Assembly (NCBI GenBank): GCA_035541255.1 | Contig: DATKNR010000093.1 | Location: 1-64,000, forward strand | DNA from: JOPF136 sp035541255 | GTDB lineage: Bacteria; Acidobacteriota; Terriglobia; Acidiferrales; UBA7541 | Reading direction: 5' to 3' | Length of the DNA stretch: 64,000 nt | Part shown: in pieces, positions 24,477-32,183 of the stretch | How positions within the stretch are numbered: the first letter of the stretch is position 1 | Layout: every line of letters starts with the position of its first letter | Program-made: the position numbers and the translations under genes | The notes under the pieces: model-generated | The model's database searches: none | What the model was told of the DNA's origin: nothing | The model's input: only the letters and a program-made list of their open reading frames with translations

Positions 24477-25643
24477 TCACCGCACTGCCAGCAGAAGCCG
24501 AACGCCTTCGGCAAAGTCGTGCTCGGGAGTGAGCAGGCTGGCGACCACGTAGCCGTCCGAAGGGAAATCGTAGAAGTGACCGGGATGAATGTAGACACCG
24601 TGCGTGGTAAGCAGCTCGACGGCCAGCTCATCATCCGAGCGAGTGGCGGGCACGCGGATTACGGCGTACCACCCGCCTTCGACTTTCAGCCGCGAACAGG
24701 TCTGGTGGCCAGCGAGCAAGCGGTCAAGCTCGGCCAGATTGCGTTCGAGGCGCTGGTGAACCTGCCGCTGGAAGTCCGAGCGGAGCGCGAGGAGCGCGGG
24801 CAGCGCGAGTTGCACCGGGGTGCTGGGCGAGAGAAATGTGTCTGCGATTACTTCCAGTCGGGCGGCGGCCTGTGCCACGAGCGGCTGCGGACCGCTCACG
24901 GCAAGCCATGAGGACTTCATCTGAGGCAGGCCGCATATCTTGGAGAGGCCGCTCAGCGTGAAGGTGAGCGCGGCGCTCGTGCCTGCGAAGGTGCGGGGCG
25001 GGAGCGCGGGCTTTTCTCCGAGCGCAAAGTCGAAGAATACTTCGTCCGCAATCAGGGCCATGCCGCGCGAGGAGCAGAGCTCGCAGAGGCGCTGCGCCTC
25101 CCCGGGCTGGGAGTAGTGGCCGGTGGGATTATTGGGATGCACCACCACGACGGCGCGCGCTGCCGGCGTGAGCGCCTGCTGGAGCGCGTGGAAGTCGATC
25201 TGCCAGCCGTGGTCGTAGACCAGCGGATAGCGGACGGGCCGCACATCAGCCAGGCCGGCCAGAAAACCGAACAGGGGATAGCTGGGGGCAGGGACGAGCA
25301 CCGCGTCGCCGGGATTGCAAAGCGTGCGAAACACCCAGGAGTACGCCTCGCTGGTGCTGGTGGCGAGAAACAAATTGTCGGCGGTGACTGCGGCGCCCAG
25401 CTGCGCGTAATAGGCCGCAACAGCCCGACGCGCGGAGGCGAGCCCGCGCGGGTCCGGAGAGTAGGTGAGCGCGGCCGGGTCATCCAGCGCGCGGAGAATC
25501 GCCGCGCGGTCGTATTCAAAACCACAGGTGGTGGGGTTTGAGGCGGTGAGGTCAAGCACCGGGTGGCCGCTCTTGCGACGGGCATCGAGCGCCACGCTGA
25601 GGCGGTTCGGCGCGAGGTTCCAATTTGTGCGGTCGGCGAACAT
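24477..25643 (-). CDS. Class I/II pyridoxal-phosphate aminotransferase
   Basis: This is a fold type I PLP enzyme of about 388 residues in the aspartate aminotransferase superfamily. Landmarks are LDLTASNPTTCGF near the N-terminus, YSPDPRGLASARRAVAAYY, the HPNNPTGHYS loop with the substrate-side Asn, IADEVFFDF with the PLP-binding Asp, and the Schiff-base lysine in SGLSKICGLPQMK (about K235). A C-terminal domain ends at GVRLLLAVR. I place the start at ATG 25643 (MFADRTNWNLAPNRLS), where homology to the family begins. A frame extending to 25745 has an unrelated N-terminus. The amino donor and acceptor cannot be read from the sequence. The chain is complete. Confidence 0.85.
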   Translation of the reverse strand: MFADRTNWNLAPNRLSVALDARRKSGHPVLDLTASNPTTCGFEYDRAAILRALDDPAALTYSPDPRGLASARRAVAAYYAQLGAAVTADNLFLATSTSEAYSWVFRTLCNPGDAVLVPAPSYPLFGFLAGLADVRPVRYPLVYDHGWQIDFHALQQALTPAARAVVVVHPNNPTGHYSQPGEAQRLCELCSSRGMALIADEVFFDFALGEKPALPPRTFAGTSAALTFTLSGLSKICGLPQMKSSWLAVSGPQPLVAQAAARLEVIADTFLSPSTPVQLALPALLALRSDFQRQVHQRLERNLAELDRLLAGHQTCSRLKVEGGWYAVIRVPATRSDDELAVELLTTHGVYIHPGHFYDFPSDGYVVASLLTPEHDFAEGVRLLLAVR

Positions 25644-25744
25644 GGGTTCGAGAGCGGACGATTGTAGGCCGAGGGACGGCCCTACTGCCAGGCGAGGAGC
25701 AGGGGAATTCCACCACGTGGGGCGGTTGTAACCTGCCGGACACA

Positions 25745-25773
25745 TTGACTTGCGAGCGGCTGTCTGTTATGAA
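25745..25773 (+). promoter_or_regulatory. Sigma-70-type promoter with extended -10 before the anti-sigma pair
   Basis: TTGACT (25745-25750), 17-base spacer, TATGAA (25768-25773) preceded by TGT, an extended -10. Transcription should start near 25780, about 22 bases before the ATG at 25802. Confidence 0.6.
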
Positions 25774-25778
25774 CTACA

Positions 25779-25790
25779 GTCTTTAAAGAC
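25779..25790. promoter_or_regulatory. 12-bp perfect palindrome at the predicted transcription start
   Basis: GTCTTTAAAGAC lies five bases after the -10 element and overlaps the expected +1 position. A repressor bound here would block initiation, so it is a candidate operator. The factor is unknown. Confidence 0.4.
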
Positions 25791-25801
25791 AAAACCGCCG
25801 G

Positions 25802-26266
25802 ATGCGCGGATCGACCCAACGAATCGAGGTCACACTCGAAACTCTTCTGGAAAGTGTTGACCTGGCCGAAGATATCACCCTCAGGGTGGCCCAATCCGTC
25901 GGTTTCGACGAGGAGCAGGGCTATCGCATCGGTATGTCCGTACGCGAAGCCGTCATTAACGCTTACACGTATGGCAACCTGCAGGACCGCCGGAGGCGTA
26001 TCTTTGTAGTGTTCGAACTCTTGCCGGCGCAGATGGTGATTCACGTGAGGGACCAGGGCGCGGGCTTCCGGCTGGAAGACGTTCCGGACCCGCTGGCGGA
26101 AGAAAACCTGCTGAAGACCTCGGGCCGAGGGCTGTTCCTGATCCGCGCGTTCATGGACGAATTGAACGTGACCATCCCGCAGAGCGGCGGCGCGGAGGTG
26201 ATCATGATCAAGCGGTATCCCGCAGCACCGCCCAAGACCCACCCGGGCGGTGCAACCGAGGCATGA
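25802..26266 (+). CDS. RsbW-like anti-sigma serine kinase (HATPase_c_2)
   Basis: This 154-residue GHKL-fold protein has the N-box MSVREAVINAYTYGN (about 44-58), the G1-type DQGAGF (about 83-88) and the G2 region TSGRGLFLIRAFMDE (about 106-120). Proteins of this type bind and inhibit a sigma factor, or phosphorylate a STAS antagonist on serine. A STAS gene starts five bases after its stop, which completes a partner-switching pair. No sigma factor, PP2C phosphatase or sensor gene lies nearby, so the target must be encoded elsewhere. A well-formed promoter and a palindrome precede it. There is no evident Shine-Dalgarno before the ATG. Confidence 0.85.
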   Translation: MRGSTQRIEVTLETLLESVDLAEDITLRVAQSVGFDEEQGYRIGMSVREAVINAYTYGNLQDRRRRIFVVFELLPAQMVIHVRDQGAGFRLEDVPDPLAEENLLKTSGRGLFLIRAFMDELNVTIPQSGGAEVIMIKRYPAAPPKTHPGGATEA

Positions 26267-26270
26267 CCCC

Positions 26271-26618
26271 ATGGATTTGAAGGCAACCAACCGAGACATC
26301 GGATCGACGACAGTGGTGGACATCAGCGGACGCATCACGCTGGGCGAAGGAAGCGCGGCGCTGCGCGGAATGGTGCGGCAACTCCTGGACCACGGACGGA
26401 AGCACATCATCCTGAACCTTGCGGACGTGAGCTATATCGACAGTTCCGGCATCGGGGAGCTGGTGAGCAGTTTCACGGCGGTGAAGAAAGAGGGCGGCGA
26501 GCTGAAACTGCTGAACCTGACGAAAAAAGTGCACGACCTGCTGCTGATTACGAAACTGTTCACCGTGTTCGACGTGCACAGCGACGAGCAAAAAGCGGTG
26601 TCCAGCTTCAGTACGTAA
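26271..26618 (+). CDS. STAS-domain anti-sigma factor antagonist
   Basis: This 115-residue SpoIIAA/RsbV-like protein has one STAS domain. VVDISGRITLGEGSAALRGMV starts the fold. The phospho-acceptor region is NLADVSYIDSSGIGELVSSF, with the conserved serine in DSSG. The end, LTKKVHDLLLITKLFTVFDV, matches the family. In the unphosphorylated form such proteins bind the kinase and free the sigma factor. I chose ATG 26271, which leaves four bases after the kinase stop. An in-frame earlier start at 26250 would overlap the kinase and add seven atypical residues. It is clearly in one operon with the upstream kinase. Confidence 0.9.
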   Translation: MDLKATNRDIGSTTVVDISGRITLGEGSAALRGMVRQLLDHGRKHIILNLADVSYIDSSGIGELVSSFTAVKKEGGELKLLNLTKKVHDLLLITKLFTVFDVHSDEQKAVSSFST

Positions 26619-26629
26619 GGCGGGCGCGG

Positions 26630-28330
26630 CTAATTCGTACCCGCGGCTTTCAACATCGCTTCGCGTTTGGCCTTGAACTCCGCGCCCGGTTTCCACTGCG
26701 GCATCTTCTTATTGTCAGCAATGCGATAGCCGACCAGGAAATAGAGCTGCATGTCCTGCACGGCCCCGGAAAGGTCCCAGTCCGATTTAATGACGTCGGA
26801 GGGTTTGTGGTAGTCCTCGCGGGTGTAGCGCTGGCGCTGCTGGACTCCCCAGTCCTCCGGCCGTCCGATGTAATCCACACCGCCTTCGGGATCGAAGGCG
26901 GGCACACCTTCGCGGACAAAATTGAAATGGTCGGAGCGGTAGAACAATCCCTTCTCGGGTTCCTGGTCCGGCTTCACGGTGCGGCCCATTTCCTGGGCGG
27001 CTGAATCGACCACCGCGTCGATGGTCGAGCTGCCGCGGCCGATCTGGATGATGTCGCGCGTGGGCCCCAGGGCATTCATTACGTCCATGTTGATATCCGC
27101 GGCGGTGTCCACCAGCGGATAGAGAGGATGCTCGGAGTAATACTGAGAGCCGAGCAGGCCCTGCTCCTCCGCAGTGACGGCAAGAAAGAGGATGGAGCGC
27201 CGCGTAGGGATGGTGAGCTGCTTGAAGGCGCGCGCCATCTCGATGAGCGCGCCGACGCCGGAGGCGTTGTCGAGCGCGCCGTGATAAATCCTGTCGCCGT
27301 TGACGGCCGGGCCGATGCCGAAGTGATCCCAGTGCGCGGTGTAAATCACGAATTCCTTGTTCCGCTTGGGATCGCTGCCGGTGAGCTTGGCCGCCACGTT
27401 GTTTGACTCGACCGTGCGCAGCTTGTTGTGAATCTGGATGGACGCGCGGATTCCGAGCGGCAGGGGATGAAAGTCGCGGCTCATGGCCGCCTGCTTCATG
27501 GCAGCGAAATCCTTGCCCGCCATCTTGAAAAGGATCTGGGCCTGATCGAGAGTGATCCATCCCTCCACGGCCGCGCGGCCCATGTTCTTGTCCGCATGGG
27601 CGAGGGTGAACCGTTCGCCGCCCTGCAGCGCCACCACGGCCCAGGGATATCCCGCCGGGCCGGTCTCATGGACGATGAGGCAACCCGCAGCGCCGAGTTC
27701 CGCCGCTTTCTCGTATTTGTAGGTCCAGCGGCCGTAATATTTCATGGCTTTGCCGCCGAAGAGCGAAGCGTCTTCGTAGCCTGGATCGTTCACCAGCACG
27801 ACGAGCATTTTTCCCTTCAGGTCGGCGCCCTTGAAGTCGTCCCAGTGATATTCAGGCGCGGTGATGCCGTAGCCGGCGAACACCAGGTCCGCGTCCACGG
27901 AGACATCGGGGATCTCGCGCTTCGTCCAGGCGACGAAGTCCTCGCGCGGCTTGAGCGTGACGGTCTTCTTCGGATGGGCCTGGTCGGTAAGGGTGAGCGC
28001 CATCCCCGGGTCCGGCGTGATTCCCACGAGCGTTACCTTCTGCACGAAGGTTCCGTCGGGATTGCCGGGTTCGAGGGAGAGCGCGCGAAACTGGTCTTCA
28101 ATATATTTCACGGTCAGCTCTTCACCCCTGGTACCCGGGGCGCGGCCTTCGTATTCGTCGGAGGAAAGTGTGCGGATATGGGCGAGCAGGTCAGGCGCGC
28201 TGAAGCTTTTCAGCGCGGCCTCGGGCGGGCTGGGCTCAGGAAGCGTGGAGCAGGCGGCGAGAGCGAGAGCAACCAATGCCGCGGAGCAATACACCACCCT
28301 TCGACGCGCGGCTGGCTGGGTTGGGGTCAT
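26630..28330 (-). CDS. M28-family zinc aminopeptidase lipoprotein
   Basis: This exported metallopeptidase is about 566 residues. The N-terminus MTPTQPAARRRVVYCSAALVALALAACS has a lipobox (ALAAC). A PA-type insert lies in the first half, with VLVNDPGYEDASLFGGKAM and AAELGAAGCLIVHETGPAGYPW. The catalytic M28 domain shows the expected two-zinc ligands: YTAHWDHFG, HGALDNASGVGALIEMARAF, AVTAEEQGLLGS, INMDVMN and FYRSDHFNFVREGVPAF. It probably removes N-terminal residues from peptides outside the cytoplasm. AGGAGA lies eight bases before the ATG at 28330. A longer frame from 28399 does not look like a signal peptide. It is convergent with the STAS gene, with an 11-bp gap. Confidence 0.9.
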   Translation of the reverse strand: MTPTQPAARRRVVYCSAALVALALAACSTLPEPSPPEAALKSFSAPDLLAHIRTLSSDEYEGRAPGTRGEELTVKYIEDQFRALSLEPGNPDGTFVQKVTLVGITPDPGMALTLTDQAHPKKTVTLKPREDFVAWTKREIPDVSVDADLVFAGYGITAPEYHWDDFKGADLKGKMLVVLVNDPGYEDASLFGGKAMKYYGRWTYKYEKAAELGAAGCLIVHETGPAGYPWAVVALQGGERFTLAHADKNMGRAAVEGWITLDQAQILFKMAGKDFAAMKQAAMSRDFHPLPLGIRASIQIHNKLRTVESNNVAAKLTGSDPKRNKEFVIYTAHWDHFGIGPAVNGDRIYHGALDNASGVGALIEMARAFKQLTIPTRRSILFLAVTAEEQGLLGSQYYSEHPLYPLVDTAADINMDVMNALGPTRDIIQIGRGSSTIDAVVDSAAQEMGRTVKPDQEPEKGLFYRSDHFNFVREGVPAFDPEGGVDYIGRPEDWGVQQRQRYTREDYHKPSDVIKSDWDLSGAVQDMQLYFLVGYRIADNKKMPQWKPGAEFKAKREAMLKAAGTN

Positions 28331-28428
28331 GCGCGCATCTCCTGGAGCCCGAACGGTTCGGGACCAGGCGAATCTTACTGCGGGGCGGGCAGATTGCAAT
28401 ACCGGAGAATCCGCAGGAAAATCGCGGT

Positions 28429-28635
28429 ATGTTCCAGCCGGGACAATCCGTTCGCGTGAATCTGGCCGGCATGCGCGTGAACAAAGTGACGTTTCAGGCT
28501 GCCGTGACCGATGCCGTGGGACATATCGTGCGGCAGGTGTCGGAAGAGCCGCCGGTTTACCTTGTCCGGCTGCTGTTTTCCTTCCGGGGCGTGGACGAGG
28601 TGGAAGTGCCTGCCGAACGTATCAAAGCATCGTAG
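28429..28635 (+). CDS. Small hypothetical protein, 68 residues
   Basis: The product begins MFQPGQSVRVNLAGMRVNKVTF and contains two beta-rich segments (VTFQAAVTDAVGHIVRQV and PVYLVRLLFSFRGVDEVEVP), suggesting a small barrel such as an SH3-like fold. AGGA lies about ten bases upstream of the ATG. It diverges from the M28 peptidase gene and is followed 85 bp later by an aminotransferase gene. I do not recognise the family. The balanced composition and regular strand pattern favour a real gene over chance. Confidence 0.55.
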   Translation: MFQPGQSVRVNLAGMRVNKVTFQAAVTDAVGHIVRQVSEEPPVYLVRLLFSFRGVDEVEVPAERIKAS

Positions 28636-28720
28636 CGCCCGCCTGGGAACGCAAGGCGCAAACACCGGTGCCCCGCGGCGTGGCTGCGTTAGAATGGAAC
28701 GGTAACTCCCGGAGCCGCGG

Positions 28721-29596
28721 ATGATTCATCGCTACATCTATCACAACGACCAGCTGCTTCCCATCGAGCAGGTTCGCCTGTCGCCAGGACAGGCCGGGCT
28801 GCTGAACGGGTTCGGGCTGTTCACCACGCTGCGGGTGTTTTCCGGGGAGCCGTTTGCGTTTGAGCGGCACTGGCGGAGGCTGGAGAAAGACGCGGAGCGA
28901 GTGGGCCTGCCGATGCCGGAACCGGCGGAGATCGTGCGCGCGCGGCTGGGCGAGGTGATCCGCGCGAATGAAGTGCGTGAAGGGACCGCGCGGATCTACG
29001 CGGTTTACAACCGCATTGGATTTTGGCGCAGCGACGAGCCCGCACCCGACGTCGATCTGATTCTCTACACAGCGGGCCTGCCGCCCCATCGCGAGCCGGC
29101 GCGGCTGGCGCTTCGTCCCGGCGGACGCTTCGCCGGCTCGCCCATTTGCAGCGTGAAGACCACGGCATGGCTGAACAACGTGTGGAATCTGGGCGAGGCT
29201 CAGAAGGCCGGATTTGATGAGGTGATCCTGCTGAACGAACGCGGCGAGGTGGCGGAATGCACCGCGGCCAACGTGTTTGCCGTGGCGGGCGGGCGCGTGC
29301 TCACGCCGCCGCTTACTTCGGGCTGCCTGGAAGGAGTGACGCGCGGCGTGCTGCTGGAACTCGCGCCGCAACTGGGGATTCCGATGGAGGAGCGCACGCT
29401 GAAGCCGGAAGACTTACGGCGGGCCGATGAGCTGTTCATCTCCTCGACGAACCGGAATCTGATTGGCGTAGGCACGCTCGAAGAGCACACGTACGCGGGC
29501 GCGCCGGGCCCGATTACGCGGCGTCTGGAAGAAGCGTTCGCCGGGTACGTTGCCGACTACATCGCGAAGGCTGCCGCGGCTCCTGTCCGCCGGTAA
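28721..29596 (+). CDS. Class IV aminotransferase (branched-chain aminotransferase / ADC lyase type)
   Basis: This 291-residue PLP enzyme of fold type IV begins MIHRYIYHNDQLLP. It continues with LLNGFGLFTTLRVFSGEPF, where the aligned RHWRRL helix follows. The Schiff-base lysine is in CSVKTTAWLNN (K146). The PLP-binding motif is VAECTAANVFAV, and the GxTR-type segment is EGVTRGVLLELA. Residues that would separate branched-chain aminotransferase, D-amino-acid aminotransferase and 4-amino-4-deoxychorismate lyase cannot be decided by eye. The length fits the first and third. GGAG precedes the ATG. The stop is only a few bases before the serC start, so the two are likely co-expressed. Confidence 0.85.
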   Translation: MIHRYIYHNDQLLPIEQVRLSPGQAGLLNGFGLFTTLRVFSGEPFAFERHWRRLEKDAERVGLPMPEPAEIVRARLGEVIRANEVREGTARIYAVYNRIGFWRSDEPAPDVDLILYTAGLPPHREPARLALRPGGRFAGSPICSVKTTAWLNNVWNLGEAQKAGFDEVILLNERGEVAECTAANVFAVAGGRVLTPPLTSGCLEGVTRGVLLELAPQLGIPMEERTLKPEDLRRADELFISSTNRNLIGVGTLEEHTYAGAPGPITRRLEEAFAGYVADYIAKAAAAPVRR

Positions 29597-29611
29597 CGAT
29601 TGACCGGACCC

Positions 29612-30715
29612 GTGACGAAACGCCTGTACAACTTCGGAGCAGGGCCGGGAGCGCTGCCGCTGCCGGTGCTGGAGGAAATCCAGCGCGACCTGGTGACGCA
29701 TCCGGAGATCGGCGCATCGGTGCTGGAGGTGAGCCACCGGTCGAAGTGGTTTGAGGGCGTGCTCGCCACCACCGAATACAGCCTGCGCACGCTGCTGGGC
29801 ATCCCCACGGAATACTCCGTGCTGTTCCTGCAGGGAGGCGCTTCGCTGCAGTTCTCGATGGTGCCGATGAATCTCGCGAGCCGCAGCGGACCCGGGCCGG
29901 ACTACGTGGTGACCGGCGCATGGGGCGAAAAAGCGCTGGCCGAAGCGCAGAAGTTCGCACACGCACGCGCCGCCTGGAGCGGAAAGGCGTCCAATTTTGT
30001 GCGCACTCCCACGCCGCACGAGCCGGAGTACGCATCCGACGCGGCGTACGTACACTACACTTCGAACGAGACCATCCAGGGAGTGGAGTTTTTCGACCCG
30101 CCTTCGACGGGATATGCGCCGCTGGTGTGCGACGCCTCGTCGGATTTCCTGTCGCGGCCGATGGACGTGAAGCGCCACGCGCTGATTTACGCGGGAGCGC
30201 AAAAGAATGCGGGGCCGGCGGGCGTCACGATCGTGATCCTCCGAAGCGATCTGCTGGACCGCGTGCCCGAGGGGCTGCCCGCCACGCTCGACTACCGGCT
30301 GATGGCTCGCGAGCACTCGCACTACAACACGCCGCCGGTGTTTGCGGTCTACGTGGCGGGATTGGTGGCGCGCTGGCTGTTGGAGACGATCGGCGGCCTG
30401 GAAAAAATGGAGGAGATCAACCGGCGCAAGGCGCAAATCGTGTACGAAGCGCTGGACGCGGCTCCCGGCTTCTACCGCACGCATGCGGAGCCGGCCTGCC
30501 GGTCGCGGATGAACGTGACGTTCCGCCTGCCGGACGACAATACGGAAGCGGCGTTCCTGGCGGAAGCGAAATCACGGGGGATGATCGAGCTGAAAGGGCA
30601 CCGCTCGGTGGGAGGCATCCGCATTTCGCTGTACAACGCGGTGGCGATGGAAGCGGCCGGGGCGATTGCGGGATTTCTCAGAGAATTTGCCGCGGCGCGC
30701 GCGGCACGCGTCTGA
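29612..30715 (+). CDS. serC: Phosphoserine aminotransferase
   Basis: This enzyme converts 3-phosphohydroxypyruvate and glutamate to phosphoserine and 2-oxoglutarate in serine biosynthesis, and also acts in pyridoxine biosynthesis. The start YNFGAGPGALPLPVLEEIQ, then LEVSHRSKWF and FLQGGASLQFSMVPMNLA, are diagnostic. The PLP lysine is in LIYAGAQKNAGPAGVTIV. Counting from the GTG at 29612 it is K198, the position known for the E. coli enzyme, which supports this start over a TTG at 29600. The C-terminus GHRSVGGIRISLYNAV is intact. It follows the class IV aminotransferase closely, so amino-acid metabolism is shared. Total length is about 367 residues. Confidence 0.93.
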   Translation: MTKRLYNFGAGPGALPLPVLEEIQRDLVTHPEIGASVLEVSHRSKWFEGVLATTEYSLRTLLGIPTEYSVLFLQGGASLQFSMVPMNLASRSGPGPDYVVTGAWGEKALAEAQKFAHARAAWSGKASNFVRTPTPHEPEYASDAAYVHYTSNETIQGVEFFDPPSTGYAPLVCDASSDFLSRPMDVKRHALIYAGAQKNAGPAGVTIVILRSDLLDRVPEGLPATLDYRLMAREHSHYNTPPVFAVYVAGLVARWLLETIGGLEKMEEINRRKAQIVYEALDAAPGFYRTHAEPACRSRMNVTFRLPDDNTEAAFLAEAKSRGMIELKGHRSVGGIRISLYNAVAMEAAGAIAGFLREFAAARAARV

Positions 30716-30723
30716 CGGCGGAG

Positions 30724-31923
30724 CTACCAGCGGACGTCGGTTTCCACGGGCCTTGAGTAGTCCACGCCGTCCACGTCGAATCCGAACAGGTTCTTGAACC
30801 CGCGGTCGAATCCAGCGAAATCGGAAATCTGGAGCAGATTTTCCGAGGTGACCTGGGGCCAGAGAGTGCCCACCTCGGCCTGCACGTCGGCGCGCATTTC
30901 ACGGTCGTCCAGGCGGATGCGGCGCGCGCTGTCCGTCGCGGGCGGTTTGCCCGGCACCAGAATTTCCAGAAACAGACGGCGCATCTGCGCGGCGGCGTCT
31001 TCGTCGAGCTGCTTCTGCTTCATCACTTTGAAGAGCAGGCTCATATAGAGGGGGACGACGGGGATGGCGGCCGAGGCCTGCGTGACGATGGCTTTGTTCA
31101 CGGAAATCCAGGCGCGGCCCTGGAAGCGGCCGGCGAGCAGCGCGTCGAGTTCGGCCGCTGTTTTTTCCAGGTCGAGCTTCGCGCGGCCAATGGTCCCGTC
31201 CCAATAGATGGGCCAAGTGAGGGTGGGGCCGATGTAGGAATAGGCCACGGTGCGCGCGCCCTCGGCCAGCAGCCCCTCCGCGGCCAGAGTTTCGATCCAG
31301 AATTTCCAATCTTCGCCCCCCATCACGGCCACGGTATCCGAGATCTCCTGGTCCGTGGCCGGCTGCACGGTGATTTCCTGAATCTTTTTCGAACTGAGGT
31401 CGACGGTTTTGTTCGTATACGGTTTTCCAATCGGCTTCAGTACCGAGTTGTGGACAACGCCGGTGCGCGGATGCTGGCGTTTGGGAGAGGCCAGGCTGTA
31501 CACGATCAGATCCACGGGGCCCAGCTCGCGCTTCAGGATTTCGCAGGCGGCACGCTTTGCATCGTCGGAGAATGCGTCGCCATTCAGGCTGGCGGCGCGC
31601 AGGCCGTCGCGTTGCGCCAGACGATGGAATGCGGCGGTGTTGTACCAGCCGGCCGTGGCAGTGCGGTCGCCTTCAGGAGCGCGCTCGAAGAAGACGCCGA
31701 GGGTGCCTGCGCCGTAGCCCCAGGCGAGCGCGACGCGCGAGGCCAGCCCGTAGCCGGTGGAGCCGCCGATCACGAGCGCGTTGCGGATGCCGGATCGGCG
31801 TGCTCCGCCCGTGGCCGCAGCCACAGCGGCCACCTGGCTCTCCACGTTTCGCGCACAACCCTGCGGATGGGCGTTAACGCAAATGAATCCGCGGGACTTC
31901 TGGTTCACCACCTGTTGCGGCAT
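30724..31923 (-). CDS. fabV: FabV-type trans-2-enoyl-ACP/CoA reductase (NADH)
   Basis: This 399-residue short-chain-dehydrogenase relative catalyses the last step of fatty-acid elongation, reducing trans-2-enoyl-ACP. The N-terminus GFICVNAHPQGCARNV is typical of FabV. The NAD-binding loop is LVIGGSTGYGLASRVALAW, and SLASPKRQHPRTG follows. The active-site spacing is Tyr-X8-Lys in YWDGTIGRAK, which separates FabV from FabI (Tyr-X6-Lys). The C-terminus FAGFDRGFKNLFGFDVDGVDY is also characteristic. FabV enzymes are generally insensitive to triclosan. The gene is divergent from a class V aminotransferase and convergent with serC, with no other fatty-acid genes nearby. Confidence 0.95.
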   Translation of the reverse strand: MPQQVVNQKSRGFICVNAHPQGCARNVESQVAAVAAATGGARRSGIRNALVIGGSTGYGLASRVALAWGYGAGTLGVFFERAPEGDRTATAGWYNTAAFHRLAQRDGLRAASLNGDAFSDDAKRAACEILKRELGPVDLIVYSLASPKRQHPRTGVVHNSVLKPIGKPYTNKTVDLSSKKIQEITVQPATDQEISDTVAVMGGEDWKFWIETLAAEGLLAEGARTVAYSYIGPTLTWPIYWDGTIGRAKLDLEKTAAELDALLAGRFQGRAWISVNKAIVTQASAAIPVVPLYMSLLFKVMKQKQLDEDAAAQMRRLFLEILVPGKPPATDSARRIRLDDREMRADVQAEVGTLWPQVTSENLLQISDFAGFDRGFKNLFGFDVDGVDYSRPVETDVRW

Positions 31924-32183
31924 GCGTGTTGCCTTTTCTCGCGCGGACCTCAGAACGAAAGCCGGCCTCGTCCGCGATTTCGCCGCGCGCAGTTTATCAT
32001 TCTATGTTCGGCTCCAGCCGGCTGATTCCGAGAACTCGGTGACCGATCTGCGAAAGGGTCGGATCGCCCGATTCTGGCCAAATTGACGGTAACCCCGAGA
32101 TACCGGCGAGTGTCTAATCCTCGCGGCTTGTTCCATCAGGCTATGCGCGTACGAGGCGGCGCGTCCCGGCGCGGAGGCGATGA

